From Eubacterium coprostanoligenes (GTDB lineage Bacteria > Bacillota > Clostridia > Oscillospirales > Acutalibacteraceae), in assembly GCF_900167205.1 (NCBI RefSeq), contig NZ_FUWW01000009.1, forward strand, positions 1 to 64,000: a stretch of 64,000 bases of DNA, in the 5' to 3' direction. The translations under genes were made by a program, and so were the position numbers. This document shows, piece by piece, positions 7,464-15,576 of the stretch (positions are counted from its first letter, which is position 1; the number at the start of each line of letters is the position of its first letter). The notes under the pieces are model-generated. The model was not told the DNA's origin, did no database searches, and saw only the letters and a program-made list of their open reading frames with translations.

Positions 7464-7492
7464 CTCCCGGCTTTATTAGTCGGGAGTTTTGT
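7464..7492 (+). terminator. Intrinsic terminator of the orphan RNA
   Basis: CTCCCGGCT/AGTCGGGAG stem followed by TTTTGTTG. Its single G-U pair would be C-A on the other strand, which supports plus-strand transcription. Confidence 0.85.
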
Positions 7493-7548
7493 TGTGTGTA
7501 AACATAAAAAGAAAAGGGAAGTGAAAATCACTTCCCAAATTTACAATA

Positions 7549-8430
7549 TTATAATTGCGATGCTTCGTATGCAACACCCAAAAGTGCCGAGTCACCACCG
7601 AGTTTCGTTCTTTCAATCTTGACATTACGGAAGTTTTCCATAAGTCTGTTGTAGATTTTTCTGTCAATCAGCTCAATGATATAATCTTCATTCATAATTC
7701 CTCCACCAATTACAATCAACGGTGGATTGAAAATATAAATAATGTTCATCAATCCGAGGATGATTTCATCAATCCATTTGTCAATTTCCGATCTGATTTC
7801 AGGCTTTGACATATTTTCCTTTTCAAAAATCTGGAAAGCATCAAGTGGTTCGTCAGAGATCTTATTAACTGCATTAATCAAAGCATTTGCAGAAGCATAG
7901 CATTCAAAGCAACCCTCGCCACCACAAGTGCATTGCTTACCGCCTGCGTGAGTTATCATATGTCCGAGTTCACCGGCAGCCGATGTTGAACCTTTATACA
8001 GTTTATTATCAAGATAAATAGCTCCGCCGATACCTGTGCCGAGTGCAAGACTGATGAAATCAGAATATCCCTTTGCTGCACCAAATCGAGCTTCGCCCAA
8101 CGCAACAGCGTTTACATCATTTTCAACATAGGTCAAGATGCCTGTTTTGTTTTCAATAATGCTTTTTACCATCATTCCTGTGTAGTAAGGAATATTATCG
8201 GTTGAATAAACTACAATACCATTCTTGCTGTCTACCTGACCTGCGGTTGAAATAGCAACCCTGTCAATATTATCGTAGCTTTCAATAACAGCAATAATTC
8301 TCTGAATTATTGCTTGACCGCCTTCCTTTGCATTGGTAGGCATTTTTTGTTTTTCAGAAAGCTGAAATTTTTCATTACACAAAGCGTATTTTATAAATGT
8401 ACCGCCAATATCGAAGCATAATATTCTCAT
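7549..8430 (-). CDS. nanK: ROK-family kinase, probable N-acetylmannosamine kinase
   Basis: 293 residues. An N-terminal ATPase phosphate motif DIGGTFIKYALC, ALGTGIGGAIY near residue 130, and the ROK zinc motif CTCGGEGCFECYAS near residue 170 with GHM upstream identify a ROK sugar kinase. Glucokinases and NanK share this fold. It starts 1 base after the nanE stop and faces divergently to nanA, so phosphorylation of N-acetylmannosamine in sialic-acid breakdown is the likely role. Substrate choice is inferred from context. Confidence 0.88.
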   Translation of the reverse strand: MRILCFDIGGTFIKYALCNEKFQLSEKQKMPTNAKEGGQAIIQRIIAVIESYDNIDRVAISTAGQVDSKNGIVVYSTDNIPYYTGMMVKSIIENKTGILTYVENDVNAVALGEARFGAAKGYSDFISLALGTGIGGAIYLDNKLYKGSTSAAGELGHMITHAGGKQCTCGGEGCFECYASANALINAVNKISDEPLDAFQIFEKENMSKPEIRSEIDKWIDEIILGLMNIIYIFNPPLIVIGGGIMNEDYIIELIDRKIYNRLMENFRNVKIERTKLGGDSALLGVAYEASQL

Positions 8431-8431
8431 A

Positions 8432-9124
8432 TTAATCCTCCAAAGCCTTTACAAATCGTTTTGTAATATCCATCGGTCGTGTGATTGCAGTTCCGCAAAC
8501 AGCACTGAATGCGCCTGCTTTGTATACTGCCTTAAGGTCGTCAGGACACCAAATTCCGCCTTCGGCAATAATCGGCTTGTCAAGTTCACTTGAGTATCTC
8601 TCAATAAGTTCACAATCCGGAAGTTTTCTGCCTTTTGTATACGGTGTGTATCCTGCCATTGTTGTGCCAATCAGGTCAAATCCAAGTTCAGCAGCCAGTT
8701 TGCCTTCTTCAAAGCAAGATGTGTCAGCCATAAAGAGTTGATCAGGGTACTTTGCACGAACTTCCTTGAAGAATTCCTCAAACGATTTACCGTCAGGACG
8801 AGTTCTGTTTGTTGCATCAGTCGCAATAATATCGCATCCGATTTCAACAAGTGCGTCTACTTCTTTCATTGTAGGAGTAATGTAAACATCGCTGTCCGGA
8901 TACTCCTCTTTGATAATGCCGATAATAGGCAAGTCGACTCTTTCTCTGATTGCCAAAATATCAACTATTGTATTTGCTCTGATGCCAACTGCACCACCGA
9001 GCATAGCTGCATATGCCATTTTGGACATAATGTAAGAGTCGTAAAGTGGCTCTGTCTTTAACGCTTGACAAGAAACGATAAGACCGCCTTTGATTTTGTT
9101 TAGTATTTCATTTTTAATATCCAT
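8432..9124 (-). CDS. nanE: N-acetylmannosamine-6-phosphate 2-epimerase
   Basis: 230 residues, a TIM-barrel NanE protein (GGLIVSCQAL, ADTSCFEEGKLAAELGFD, IAEGGIWCPDD). It converts ManNAc-6-P to GlcNAc-6-P, linking sialic acid to amino-sugar catabolism. It is the first gene of the nanE-nanK pair. The ATG has no Shine-Dalgarno and lies only 6 bases after the TATAAT box on minus (9136-9131), so the transcript probably begins at the start codon itself. Confidence 0.93.
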   Translation of the reverse strand: MDIKNEILNKIKGGLIVSCQALKTEPLYDSYIMSKMAYAAMLGGAVGIRANTIVDILAIRERVDLPIIGIIKEEYPDSDVYITPTMKEVDALVEIGCDIIATDATNRTRPDGKSFEEFFKEVRAKYPDQLFMADTSCFEEGKLAAELGFDLIGTTMAGYTPYTKGRKLPDCELIERYSSELDKPIIAEGGIWCPDDLKAVYKAGAFSAVCGTAITRPMDITKRFVKALED

Positions 9125-9130
9125 ATTTTG

Positions 9131-9196
9131 ATTATAACAATTAAAGTATCAAAATTCAATAATAATATTGAAATGTATTCTGTTTTATGCTATTAT
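9131..9196. promoter_or_regulatory. Divergent nanE / nanA promoters with shared palindrome
   Basis: Minus promoter: TTGAAT (9159-9154), 17 bases, TATAAT (9136-9131). Plus promoter: TTGAAA (9168-9173), 17 bases, TATTAT (9191-9196) with an extended TGC. Both -35 boxes are embedded in the palindrome TTCAATA-N4-TATTGAA (9155-9172), a candidate operator that would control both directions at once. Confidence 0.7.
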
Positions 9197-9213
9197 CTTT
9201 GTGGTGAAGAAAT

Positions 9214-10122
9214 ATGAAGAATTTAGAAAAATTCAAGGGAATTTTCGTAGCGCTCAATACAATTTACGATGAAAATGACGAAATAAATGTTAGCGAAATC
9301 CAAAAACTTGTTAAGGTTTATGAGTCAAAAGGTGTAAAAGGTGTTTATGTATGTGGCTCGACAGGTGAGGGCTTCTTGCTTTCAACAGAAGAAAGAATGC
9401 AAGTTGTTGAAGCTGTTAAGGAAGTTGCATCAGACGACTTTACAATTATTGTACATGTTGGATGTGCCGGAACAAAAGAAAGCATCAAACTTGCAAAGCA
9501 CGCTGAAAAGGTTGGTGTAGACGCAGTTTCTGCTGTTCCGTCTGTTTATTATCATCTTTCTCCTGCAAGTGTTGAAAAGCACTGGAATGGAATTATTGAT
9601 TCAACAGACCTTCCGTTTATTATTTACAATATTCCACAGCTCACATCTTTCAATCTTCCTCTTGATTTGTTTGAGAGAATGGCTAAAAATCCAAAGGTTA
9701 TCGGTATTAAAAACTCTGAAGAACCTGTTTTCAATATGGAAAGATACAGAACTGTTGCAGGTGATGACTTCATCATATTTAACGGTTCCGATGAACAAAT
9801 GCTCGGTGGCAGACTTATGGGTGCAAACGCAGGTATCGGCGGTACTTACGGTACTATGCCGGAGCTTTTTGTTGCACTGGATAATATGATTAACGAAAAC
9901 AGAATTGAAGAAGCAAAGGTTTTGCAGTACAAAATAAATGATATAATTTTTGATTTGCTCAAATTACCATCACTTTACGGTGCCGCAAAGAATGTTATTT
10001 CTCAAAGATTCGGTGTGAATGCAGGCGTTCCGAGAAGCCCGTTCTTGCCGGTTGACAACGATGAAAAGATTACTGCTATCGTTAACAAAATTGAGAAATA
10101 TGTATCTGAATTAGGAGAATAA
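9214..10122 (+). CDS. nanA: N-acetylneuraminate lyase
   Basis: 302 residues of the DapA/NAL aldolase family. Visible are GSTGEGFLLS (near 49), the catalytic tyrosine in YNIPQLTS (near 137) and the Schiff-base lysine in VIGIKNSEE (near 165). It cleaves sialic acid to pyruvate and ManNAc. The divergent nanE and nanK support NanA rather than dihydrodipicolinate synthase; a separate dapA is at 51132. GGTGAAG precedes the ATG. Confidence 0.92.
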   Translation: MKNLEKFKGIFVALNTIYDENDEINVSEIQKLVKVYESKGVKGVYVCGSTGEGFLLSTEERMQVVEAVKEVASDDFTIIVHVGCAGTKESIKLAKHAEKVGVDAVSAVPSVYYHLSPASVEKHWNGIIDSTDLPFIIYNIPQLTSFNLPLDLFERMAKNPKVIGIKNSEEPVFNMERYRTVAGDDFIIFNGSDEQMLGGRLMGANAGIGGTYGTMPELFVALDNMINENRIEEAKVLQYKINDIIFDLLKLPSLYGAAKNVISQRFGVNAGVPRSPFLPVDNDEKITAIVNKIEKYVSELGE

Positions 10123-10124
10123 TT

Positions 10125-10790
10125 ATGAGTGACGATTTCAAGGATGAGGTAACAGATGTTCAACTCGACCCACCTCTTGTTGTTCATAAAAAAACAGACG
10201 CCTCATATTATGACGGCGGAATCAATGTCGATATGAACGAAACTCATATCGAAGAAGAAAAAAAGCCAACTATTGAAAGACATAGATTCAAAAAAGACCC
10301 TGACAAGAAATCAAGCAAATTTCCTGTAATTCTTTTGATTATTGTTATTTTGGTTGGTGTATTTTGTGCGCTTTATTTTACTGGTAATATTACATTCGGC
10401 AACAAAAACGCTGAAAAAACTACAAAAGAAACTACAACCGAAACGACAACTTCGCTTGAACAAGCCTATGCAGGAACTATTGTTGTAAAGGGAACATATA
10501 TCTTTGTTGATGCACAAGAAGTTGACGGAATTCAGGGACTTCAAGATGCTTTGAGATATGTTGACAAATCAACAACAGCATATACAATTATTGATGAAAA
10601 TGCTGATCCTAATTTTCTCAACAACAATGTTTTGCCGATGTTGCTTGATATGGGATTTTATGACAAAAACACAAACATTGTTCATCAGGGATACACAGGC
10701 TTGATGGCTAAAGACGAAACAACAACAACTACTACAACTACAACTATTCAACCGTCAACTGCTCCAAGCACACAGCCTGCACAACAATAA
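10125..10790 (+). CDS. Single-pass membrane protein with Thr-rich linkers, unknown function
   Basis: 221 residues: an acidic cytoplasmic N-terminal region (about 65 residues), one membrane helix VILLIIVILVGVFCALYFTG, a Thr-rich linker, a compact alpha/beta segment (TIVVKGTYIFVDAQEV to MLLDMGF) faintly reminiscent of ExbD-type periplasmic domains, and a poly-Thr then Pro/Ser tail. The ATG is 2 bases after the nanA stop, so it is co-transcribed, but no link with sialic acid can be shown. Not recognised. Confidence 0.75.
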   Translation: MSDDFKDEVTDVQLDPPLVVHKKTDASYYDGGINVDMNETHIEEEKKPTIERHRFKKDPDKKSSKFPVILLIIVILVGVFCALYFTGNITFGNKNAEKTTKETTTETTTSLEQAYAGTIVVKGTYIFVDAQEVDGIQGLQDALRYVDKSTTAYTIIDENADPNFLNNNVLPMLLDMGFYDKNTNIVHQGYTGLMAKDETTTTTTTTTIQPSTAPSTQPAQQ

Positions 10791-10810
10791 TTTAATTCAA
10801 TACGATTTAG

Positions 10811-10839
10811 AAACGGTACAATTTGATTGTGCCGTTTTT
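10811..10839 (+). terminator. Intrinsic terminator of the nanA operon
   Basis: AACGGTACAAT/ATTGTGCCGTT stem with a 3-base loop and a T tract; the G-U pair favours the plus strand. Confidence 0.85.
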
Positions 10840-10886
10840 CAGTGTAAACAAACTGTTAAAATTGTAAATAAATTGTTAACAAATCA

Positions 10887-10915
10887 TTGACTGTTAGAAA
10901 TAGTAAACATATAAT
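10887..10915 (+). promoter_or_regulatory. Promoter of the yicC-remA-gmk-rpoZ-priA operon
   Basis: TTGACT (10887-10892), 17-base spacer, TATAAT (10910-10915), 28 bases before the yicC ATG. Confidence 0.75.
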
Positions 10916-10943
10916 ATTTTTAATATAAATAAAGGGGAATATT

Positions 10944-11822
10944 ATGTTAAAATCTATGACAGGGTTCGGCAGAGCCCAAAAGGAAATTGACGGTTATGTA
11001 ATCACCGTTGAACTTAAGTCCGTAAACCACAGATATTTCGAGTTTTCGTCAAGAGTTCCTCGTCAATATGGCTTTCTTGATGAAAAATTAAAATCATATA
11101 TTAACGGCAAAGTTTCTCGTGGTAAGATTGAATGTTATGTTACTATCGAAGCGTTGAACACCGACACGGCAGATGTTGTTGTTAATCACACATTGGCAAC
11201 CGCTTATGTGAATGCACTCAAAGAGATTGCCGAAACATATGAACTTAAAGACGACTTTGGCGCATCAACTATTTCTCGTTTTCCTGAAGTTCTTGTTGTC
11301 AGAAAATCTGATGAAGATGAAGAAAAACTTTGGGGATATGTTCAAGAAGTTTGCTCTGAAGCAATTGACAAATTCGTTGCTATGAGAGAAGTTGAGGGTT
11401 CAAAAATGAAAGACGACATCTATTCAAGAGGTCAATTCATTTTGGACTGCGTTTCATATATTGAGGAGCGTTCTCCTCAAACTGTCAAGGAATATAACGA
11501 CAAACTTGTTGAGAGAGTTCACGAGCTTTTGGGCGATGTTTCCCTTGATGAAAGCAGAATTTTGCAGGAGGTTGCTATTTATGCCGACAAGGTTGCCGTT
11601 GCAGAAGAAACAGTCAGACTTCGTTCCCACATCGAACAACTGAATACATTCATTTCATCCGATGAACCTGTTGGCAGAAAAATGGATTTCTTAGTTCAAG
11701 AAATTAACCGTGAAACCAACACAATCGGTTCAAAGGCAAACGATGTTGACATTGCACGCAAAGTTGTAGACATCAAAGCAGAGGTTGAAAAAATCAGAGA
11801 GCAAATTCAAAACATCGAGTAA
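10944..11822 (+). CDS. yicC: YicC/YloC family endoribonuclease
   Basis: 292 residues. Begins MLKSMTGFGRAQ and ends with the conserved segment MDFLVQEINRETNTIGSKANDVDIA, both hallmarks of YicC (N-terminal YicC domain, C-terminal DUF1732). Characterised members are endoribonucleases. It heads the run yicC-remA-gmk-rpoZ-priA, the usual Firmicutes order. GGGG precedes the ATG. Confidence 0.93.
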   Translation: MLKSMTGFGRAQKEIDGYVITVELKSVNHRYFEFSSRVPRQYGFLDEKLKSYINGKVSRGKIECYVTIEALNTDTADVVVNHTLATAYVNALKEIAETYELKDDFGASTISRFPEVLVVRKSDEDEEKLWGYVQEVCSEAIDKFVAMREVEGSKMKDDIYSRGQFILDCVSYIEERSPQTVKEYNDKLVERVHELLGDVSLDESRILQEVAIYADKVAVAEETVRLRSHIEQLNTFISSDEPVGRKMDFLVQEINRETNTIGSKANDVDIARKVVDIKAEVEKIREQIQNIE

Positions 11823-11841
11823 TCGACTATCGGAGATACAA

Positions 11842-12093
11842 ATGAATTTAGTTAACATAGGATTTGGAAATTTAATCAATGCCGATAGAGTTATTTCCGT
11901 TATTTCACCCGAAAGCGCACCTGCAAAAAGACTTGTGCAAAAGGGCAAAGAGGACGGGACTTTGATTGATGCAACTCACGGCAGAAAAACCATGAGTATA
12001 ATAATTACCGACAGCGACAATGTTGTTTTGAGCTATATGGACTTAAAGCAAATTGCCGTACGCTTTGGTGTGGAGGTGCAAAATGACGAATAA
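11842..12093 (+). CDS. remA: RemA family extracellular-matrix regulator (DUF370)
   Basis: 83 residues. Starts MNLVNIGFGNLINADRVISV and contains SAPAKRLVQ and DATHGRKT, typical of RemA, a DNA-binding regulator of matrix genes in Bacillus. The ATG at 11842 is preferred over upstream in-frame codons because CGGAG lies 6 bases before it and the protein then has family length. It sits between yicC and gmk as in B. subtilis, and overlaps gmk by 11 bases. Confidence 0.92.
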   Translation: MNLVNIGFGNLINADRVISVISPESAPAKRLVQKGKEDGTLIDATHGRKTMSIIITDSDNVVLSYMDLKQIAVRFGVEVQNDE

Positions 12094-12673
12094 TAAAGGC
12101 TTACTGATAATCTTATCTGCACCAAGCGGATGCGGAAAAGACACAGTATTTCAAGCAATAAAAAAGCTACGAAACGATGTTGTGGAATCTGTTTCCGCAA
12201 CCACACGCAAGCCAAGAGAGGGCGAAGTTGAAGGGGTAAATTATTACTTCAAGTCAGAATCCGATTTTCAGCTTATGGTAGTTAATGATGAATTGCTTGA
12301 ATACGCAAGATATAATAATTGCTACTACGGCACACCGATTTCAGGTGTTGAAAAAGCAATCAATGATGGCAAAATTTGCTTTTTGATTATTGATGTTCAG
12401 GGTGCTCAAAGTATTTTGAAAGTTCGCCCTGACGCAGTTTCAATTTTCTTGTTGCCACCAAGCCTTGAGGTCCTTGAAAAGCGACTTGTGAATCGCTCAA
12501 CAAATGACATCGATGATGTAAAAAATCGTATGAAAATTGCACAACGGGAAATTGATATGGCGCCACTTTACAAATATACAGTGGTCAATGATGATTTGGA
12601 CGAATGTGTAAATACAATAAACAATATAATTAATAAAGAGTTGTTAACTCTTAACAGTAAGGAGATTAAGTAA
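12083..12673 (+). CDS. gmk: Guanylate kinase
   Basis: 196 residues. The P-loop SAPSGCGKDTV near residue 12 is a variant of the usual SGPSGAGKGTV. SATTRKPREGEVEGVNYYF (GMP-binding) and IDVQGAQSI follow. It phosphorylates GMP to GDP. The start at 12083 is set by GGAGGTG just upstream, and it overlaps the end of remA. The stop abuts rpoZ. Confidence 0.95.
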   Translation: MTNNKGLLIILSAPSGCGKDTVFQAIKKLRNDVVESVSATTRKPREGEVEGVNYYFKSESDFQLMVVNDELLEYARYNNCYYGTPISGVEKAINDGKICFLIIDVQGAQSILKVRPDAVSIFLLPPSLEVLEKRLVNRSTNDIDDVKNRMKIAQREIDMAPLYKYTVVNDDLDECVNTINNIINKELLTLNSKEIK

Positions 12674-12883
12674 ATGTTCAATCCGGATTTAAAGAAAATG
12701 TTAAATAATGTAAACAGCAGATACAGCCTTGTTGTTGGCACTGCAAAAAGAGCAAGAGAAATCAGAGATGAGGCAATCGAAAATAACGCCATTCTTGACG
12801 AAAAGACCGTTTCTACCGCTATTGAAGAAATTTGGGACGGCAAGTATGTTATCGAAGAGCCTGATTCAATCAAGTCTAAATAA
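12674..12883 (+). CDS. rpoZ: RNA polymerase omega subunit
   Basis: 69 residues. NSRYSLVVGTAKRAREI and a tail AIEEIWDGKYVIEEP are typical of Firmicutes omega. It follows the gmk stop directly, with AAGGAG upstream, and its stop overlaps the priA start (TAATG). Omega helps assemble and stabilise RNA polymerase. Confidence 0.95.
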   Translation: MFNPDLKKMLNNVNSRYSLVVGTAKRAREIRDEAIENNAILDEKTVSTAIEEIWDGKYVIEEPDSIKSK

Positions 12884-15108
12884 TGAAAGCAGTTGTTGCA
12901 ACTGTTGCTGTTGACAATACCTTTTTTAGTTTTGACACAGATTATAGCTATATCGTGCCAAACTCTATTCTTGAAAATGCACAAATCGGTTCAAAGGTTT
13001 CTGTGCCGTTTGGCAGAGGCGATAAAACAAGAGACGGTATTATTATTGAGCTTGTTGAAACCGATTTGGAAAAATCAAACAATCTTAAAAAAATAAAAAG
13101 CATTGATGAAAAGCTGTTGGATGACGAGCTTGTAAAACTTGCAGTCTGGCTTAAAGAAAGATGCTTTTGCACAACTTATGATTGTTTAAAGCAGATGCTT
13201 CCAAGAAAATACGGCGTTTTAAAAGGGAAGTCAGAGCGAATGGTTAGGCTTCTTGTCGATGATGAAAGCGAGCTTTCGCAAGTTACAAAAAAGCAAAAAA
13301 TAGTTTGTGATTTACTTTTTGATATCGGCACGGCAGGGGCAAATGAAATCTGCGAATTTTGCAGTGTAGGAATTTCTGTTCTCAAGAATTTAGAGAATAA
13401 CGGAATAATCGAATTCTATTCAAAAGAGATTTATCGCAATCCGTATGAAAACAAAGAGGTTCTTGACAACAGCGAGATTTTACTTTCTGAAGAACAACAA
13501 AAAGCATACTTAACAAACAAAAATATGCTCGGCTCCGGCAAATCGGGGCTTCTTTTCGGTGTTACAGGAAGCGGAAAAACACAGATTTATCTCAAACTGA
13601 TTGATGATGTTATCGAAAACGGCAAGGATGTAATCGTTCTTGTTCCCGAAATCGCTTTAACACCTCAAACGCTTTCTATCTTTCATAGAAGATACGGAGA
13701 TAAGGTAGCCGTTATTCACAGCGGTTTGTCACTTGGCGAAAGAAACGACGAATATAAGCGAATCGACAGAGGCTTGGCAAAGATTGTTGTCGGCACAAGG
13801 TCTGCTATATTTGCACCTGTTCACAACCTTGGACTCATTGTTATGGATGAGGAACAAGAGCAGACTTATAAATCTGAGCGCACACCTCGATATAACGCAA
13901 AGGATATTGCAAAATTCCGAGCAAGGTATAACAAGGCTTATTTTCTTATGAGCTCCGCCACTCCGTCTATCGAAACATACAGCAACGCATTGAACGGAAA
14001 ATATGTTCTTTCAACTGTAACTCAAAGATACGGCAATGCTGTTTTGCCGAATGTTATCACCGTTGATATGAAAAACGAAATGAAAAACGGCAACAAAAGT
14101 CCGATTTCATCAATACTTCTTCAGCATTTAACAGAAACAATTGATAACGGCAAGCAAGCCATTTTGCTAATTAATCGCAGAGGTTACAATACCTTTATTG
14201 CTTGTAACGAATGCGGACATGTTATTACTTGTCCTAACTGCTCAATTTCTTTGACATATCATAGCTATAACAATAGGCTTGTGTGTCATTATTGCGGTTA
14301 TACCAAAAAGCTTGACAATATCTGTCCCGAGTGTGGCAGTGATGCTGTCAGATACAGCGGCTTTGGCACGCAAAGAATTGAGGAAGAACTTCAAGCATTG
14401 CTTCCCGATGCAAAAATTTTGAGAATGGACGCTGACACAACAACAGCTAAATTCTCGCACGAAAAACTGCTTGAACAGTTTGGTAATAAAGAATACAACA
14501 TATTAATCGGTACTCAAATGGTGGCAAAAGGTCTTGATTTTGAGGATGTAACCCTTGTCGGAGTTGTCAATGCCGATAACTCTCTTTATGACCAAAACTA
14601 CACGGCAAGTGAGCGTTCCTTTGACCTAATCACGCAGGTTGTCGGAAGAGCCGGCAGGCGTGACAATTCTGGAACAGCGATTATTCAAACTGTTAATCCG
14701 CAAAACGAAACTATTGATTTTGCATCACATCAGGATTATATCGGCTTTTATAATAACGAAATTATGATTCGTAAGTTGATGATTTATCCACCGTTTTGCG
14801 ACATTTATTCAGCAACTTTCACAGGTGAAAATGAAAATACCGTTGCACTCTGTTCAAAGGCATTTTTTGACCGTCTTGTTGAGTATAACAGTGATGAATA
14901 CAAGGATATAAAACTTGTTGTTTTAGGTCCTACTCAAGCAAAAATCTCAAAAATTAATAATACATACAGGTATCGTTTGGCAATCAAGTGTAAAAATTCA
15001 CAAAGAATTCGCCAAATGATAACAAAAATCTTAAAAGATGTTAACAAAGATAAGGTATATTCCAAAGTAAGCATTAGTATTAGCTTAAACCCACCGGATA
15101 TATCATAA
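12883..15108 (+). CDS. priA: Primosomal protein N' (replication restart helicase)
   Basis: 741 residues. Walker A GVTGSGKTQIY near residue 229, DEEQ box in VMDEEQEQTYKSER, and the paired zinc knuckle CNECGHVITCPNC / CHYCGY / CPECG near 450-490. C-terminal helicase motifs are present (QMVAKGLDFEDVTLVGV, QVVGRAGRRD). PriA reloads the replisome at stalled forks. It overlaps rpoZ by one base. The coaBC gene often found between rpoZ and priA is absent here. Confidence 0.96.
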   Translation: MKAVVATVAVDNTFFSFDTDYSYIVPNSILENAQIGSKVSVPFGRGDKTRDGIIIELVETDLEKSNNLKKIKSIDEKLLDDELVKLAVWLKERCFCTTYDCLKQMLPRKYGVLKGKSERMVRLLVDDESELSQVTKKQKIVCDLLFDIGTAGANEICEFCSVGISVLKNLENNGIIEFYSKEIYRNPYENKEVLDNSEILLSEEQQKAYLTNKNMLGSGKSGLLFGVTGSGKTQIYLKLIDDVIENGKDVIVLVPEIALTPQTLSIFHRRYGDKVAVIHSGLSLGERNDEYKRIDRGLAKIVVGTRSAIFAPVHNLGLIVMDEEQEQTYKSERTPRYNAKDIAKFRARYNKAYFLMSSATPSIETYSNALNGKYVLSTVTQRYGNAVLPNVITVDMKNEMKNGNKSPISSILLQHLTETIDNGKQAILLINRRGYNTFIACNECGHVITCPNCSISLTYHSYNNRLVCHYCGYTKKLDNICPECGSDAVRYSGFGTQRIEEELQALLPDAKILRMDADTTTAKFSHEKLLEQFGNKEYNILIGTQMVAKGLDFEDVTLVGVVNADNSLYDQNYTASERSFDLITQVVGRAGRRDNSGTAIIQTVNPQNETIDFASHQDYIGFYNNEIMIRKLMIYPPFCDIYSATFTGENENTVALCSKAFFDRLVEYNSDEYKDIKLVVLGPTQAKISKINNTYRYRLAIKCKNSQRIRQMITKILKDVNKDKVYSKVSISISLNPPDIS

Positions 15109-15123
15109 AAAAGAGGAAATATT

Positions 15124-15576
15124 ATGGCTTTAAGAAAAATTGTTGAAATGGGCGATCCTGTTTTAAACAAAAAATGCAGAAAAATAGAAAATTTTGATGA
15201 AAAACTGTCAACACTTATTGATGATATGTTTGATACAATGTATGAAGCTAACGGTGTAGGACTTGCTGCACCGCAGGTCGGAATGCTCAAAAGAGTTGTT
15301 GTTATCGACTGTGGCGACGGACCGATCGAACTTGTAAACCCTGAAATCACAATGTCAGAAGGCGAACAAATGGAAACAGAAGGTTGTTTGTCAGTTCCGG
15401 GCAAATACGGTGTTTGCAAGCGTCCTGCAAAAGTTCAGGTTAAAGCACAGGACAGAACAGGCAAGTGGCATATCTACACAGGCGAAGAGCTTAAAGCAAG
15501 ATGCTTCTGCCACGAACTTGACCACCTTGAGGGAATATTATTTGTATCAAAAGTTATCGGAAAGTTGGAAGGCTGA
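15124..15576 (+). CDS. def: Peptide deformylase
   Basis: 150 residues with all three motifs: GVGLAAPQVG (near 40), EGCLSVPG (near 88, metal Cys) and HELDHLEG (near 132, two metal His and the catalytic Glu). It removes the N-formyl group from nascent proteins. It overlaps fmt by one base (TGATG), pairing formylation and deformylation genes. Confidence 0.96.
   Translation: MALRKIVEMGDPVLNKKCRKIENFDEKLSTLIDDMFDTMYEANGVGLAAPQVGMLKRVVVIDCGDGPIELVNPEITMSEGEQMETEGCLSVPGKYGVCKRPAKVQVKAQDRTGKWHIYTGEELKARCFCHELDHLEGILFVSKVIGKLEG

Larger units (their letters stand above)
7029..7492 (+). ncRNA. Orphan structured transcript of unknown function
   Basis: About 465 bases run from a consensus promoter to a strong terminator with no gene of normal size. 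Paired elements seen: TTCGAT/ATCGAA (7043-7055); GGCTGG/CCAGCC (7060-7065 with 7091-7096); TCAATCG/CGATTGA enclosing TTATTAA/TTAATAA with loop AACGGAA (7132-7170); long-range TGCAGG/CCTGCA (7198-7203 with 7266-7271); TATCTT/AAGATA; and three repeats of a GAGGTA...TCC.ATG motif at 7317-7440. A 15-codon ORF with an ideal ribosome site lies near the 5' end. The next gene downstream is on the opposite strand, so this is not a leader. I do not recognise the family. Confidence 0.7.

Noticed and set aside
7029-7492. Orphan RNA as rnpB, tmRNA, a group I/II intron or a retron
   Set aside because: No RNase P GAGGAAAGTCC core, no tmRNA GGGG...CCA ends, no intron domain V or P7 core, and no reverse transcriptase nearby.
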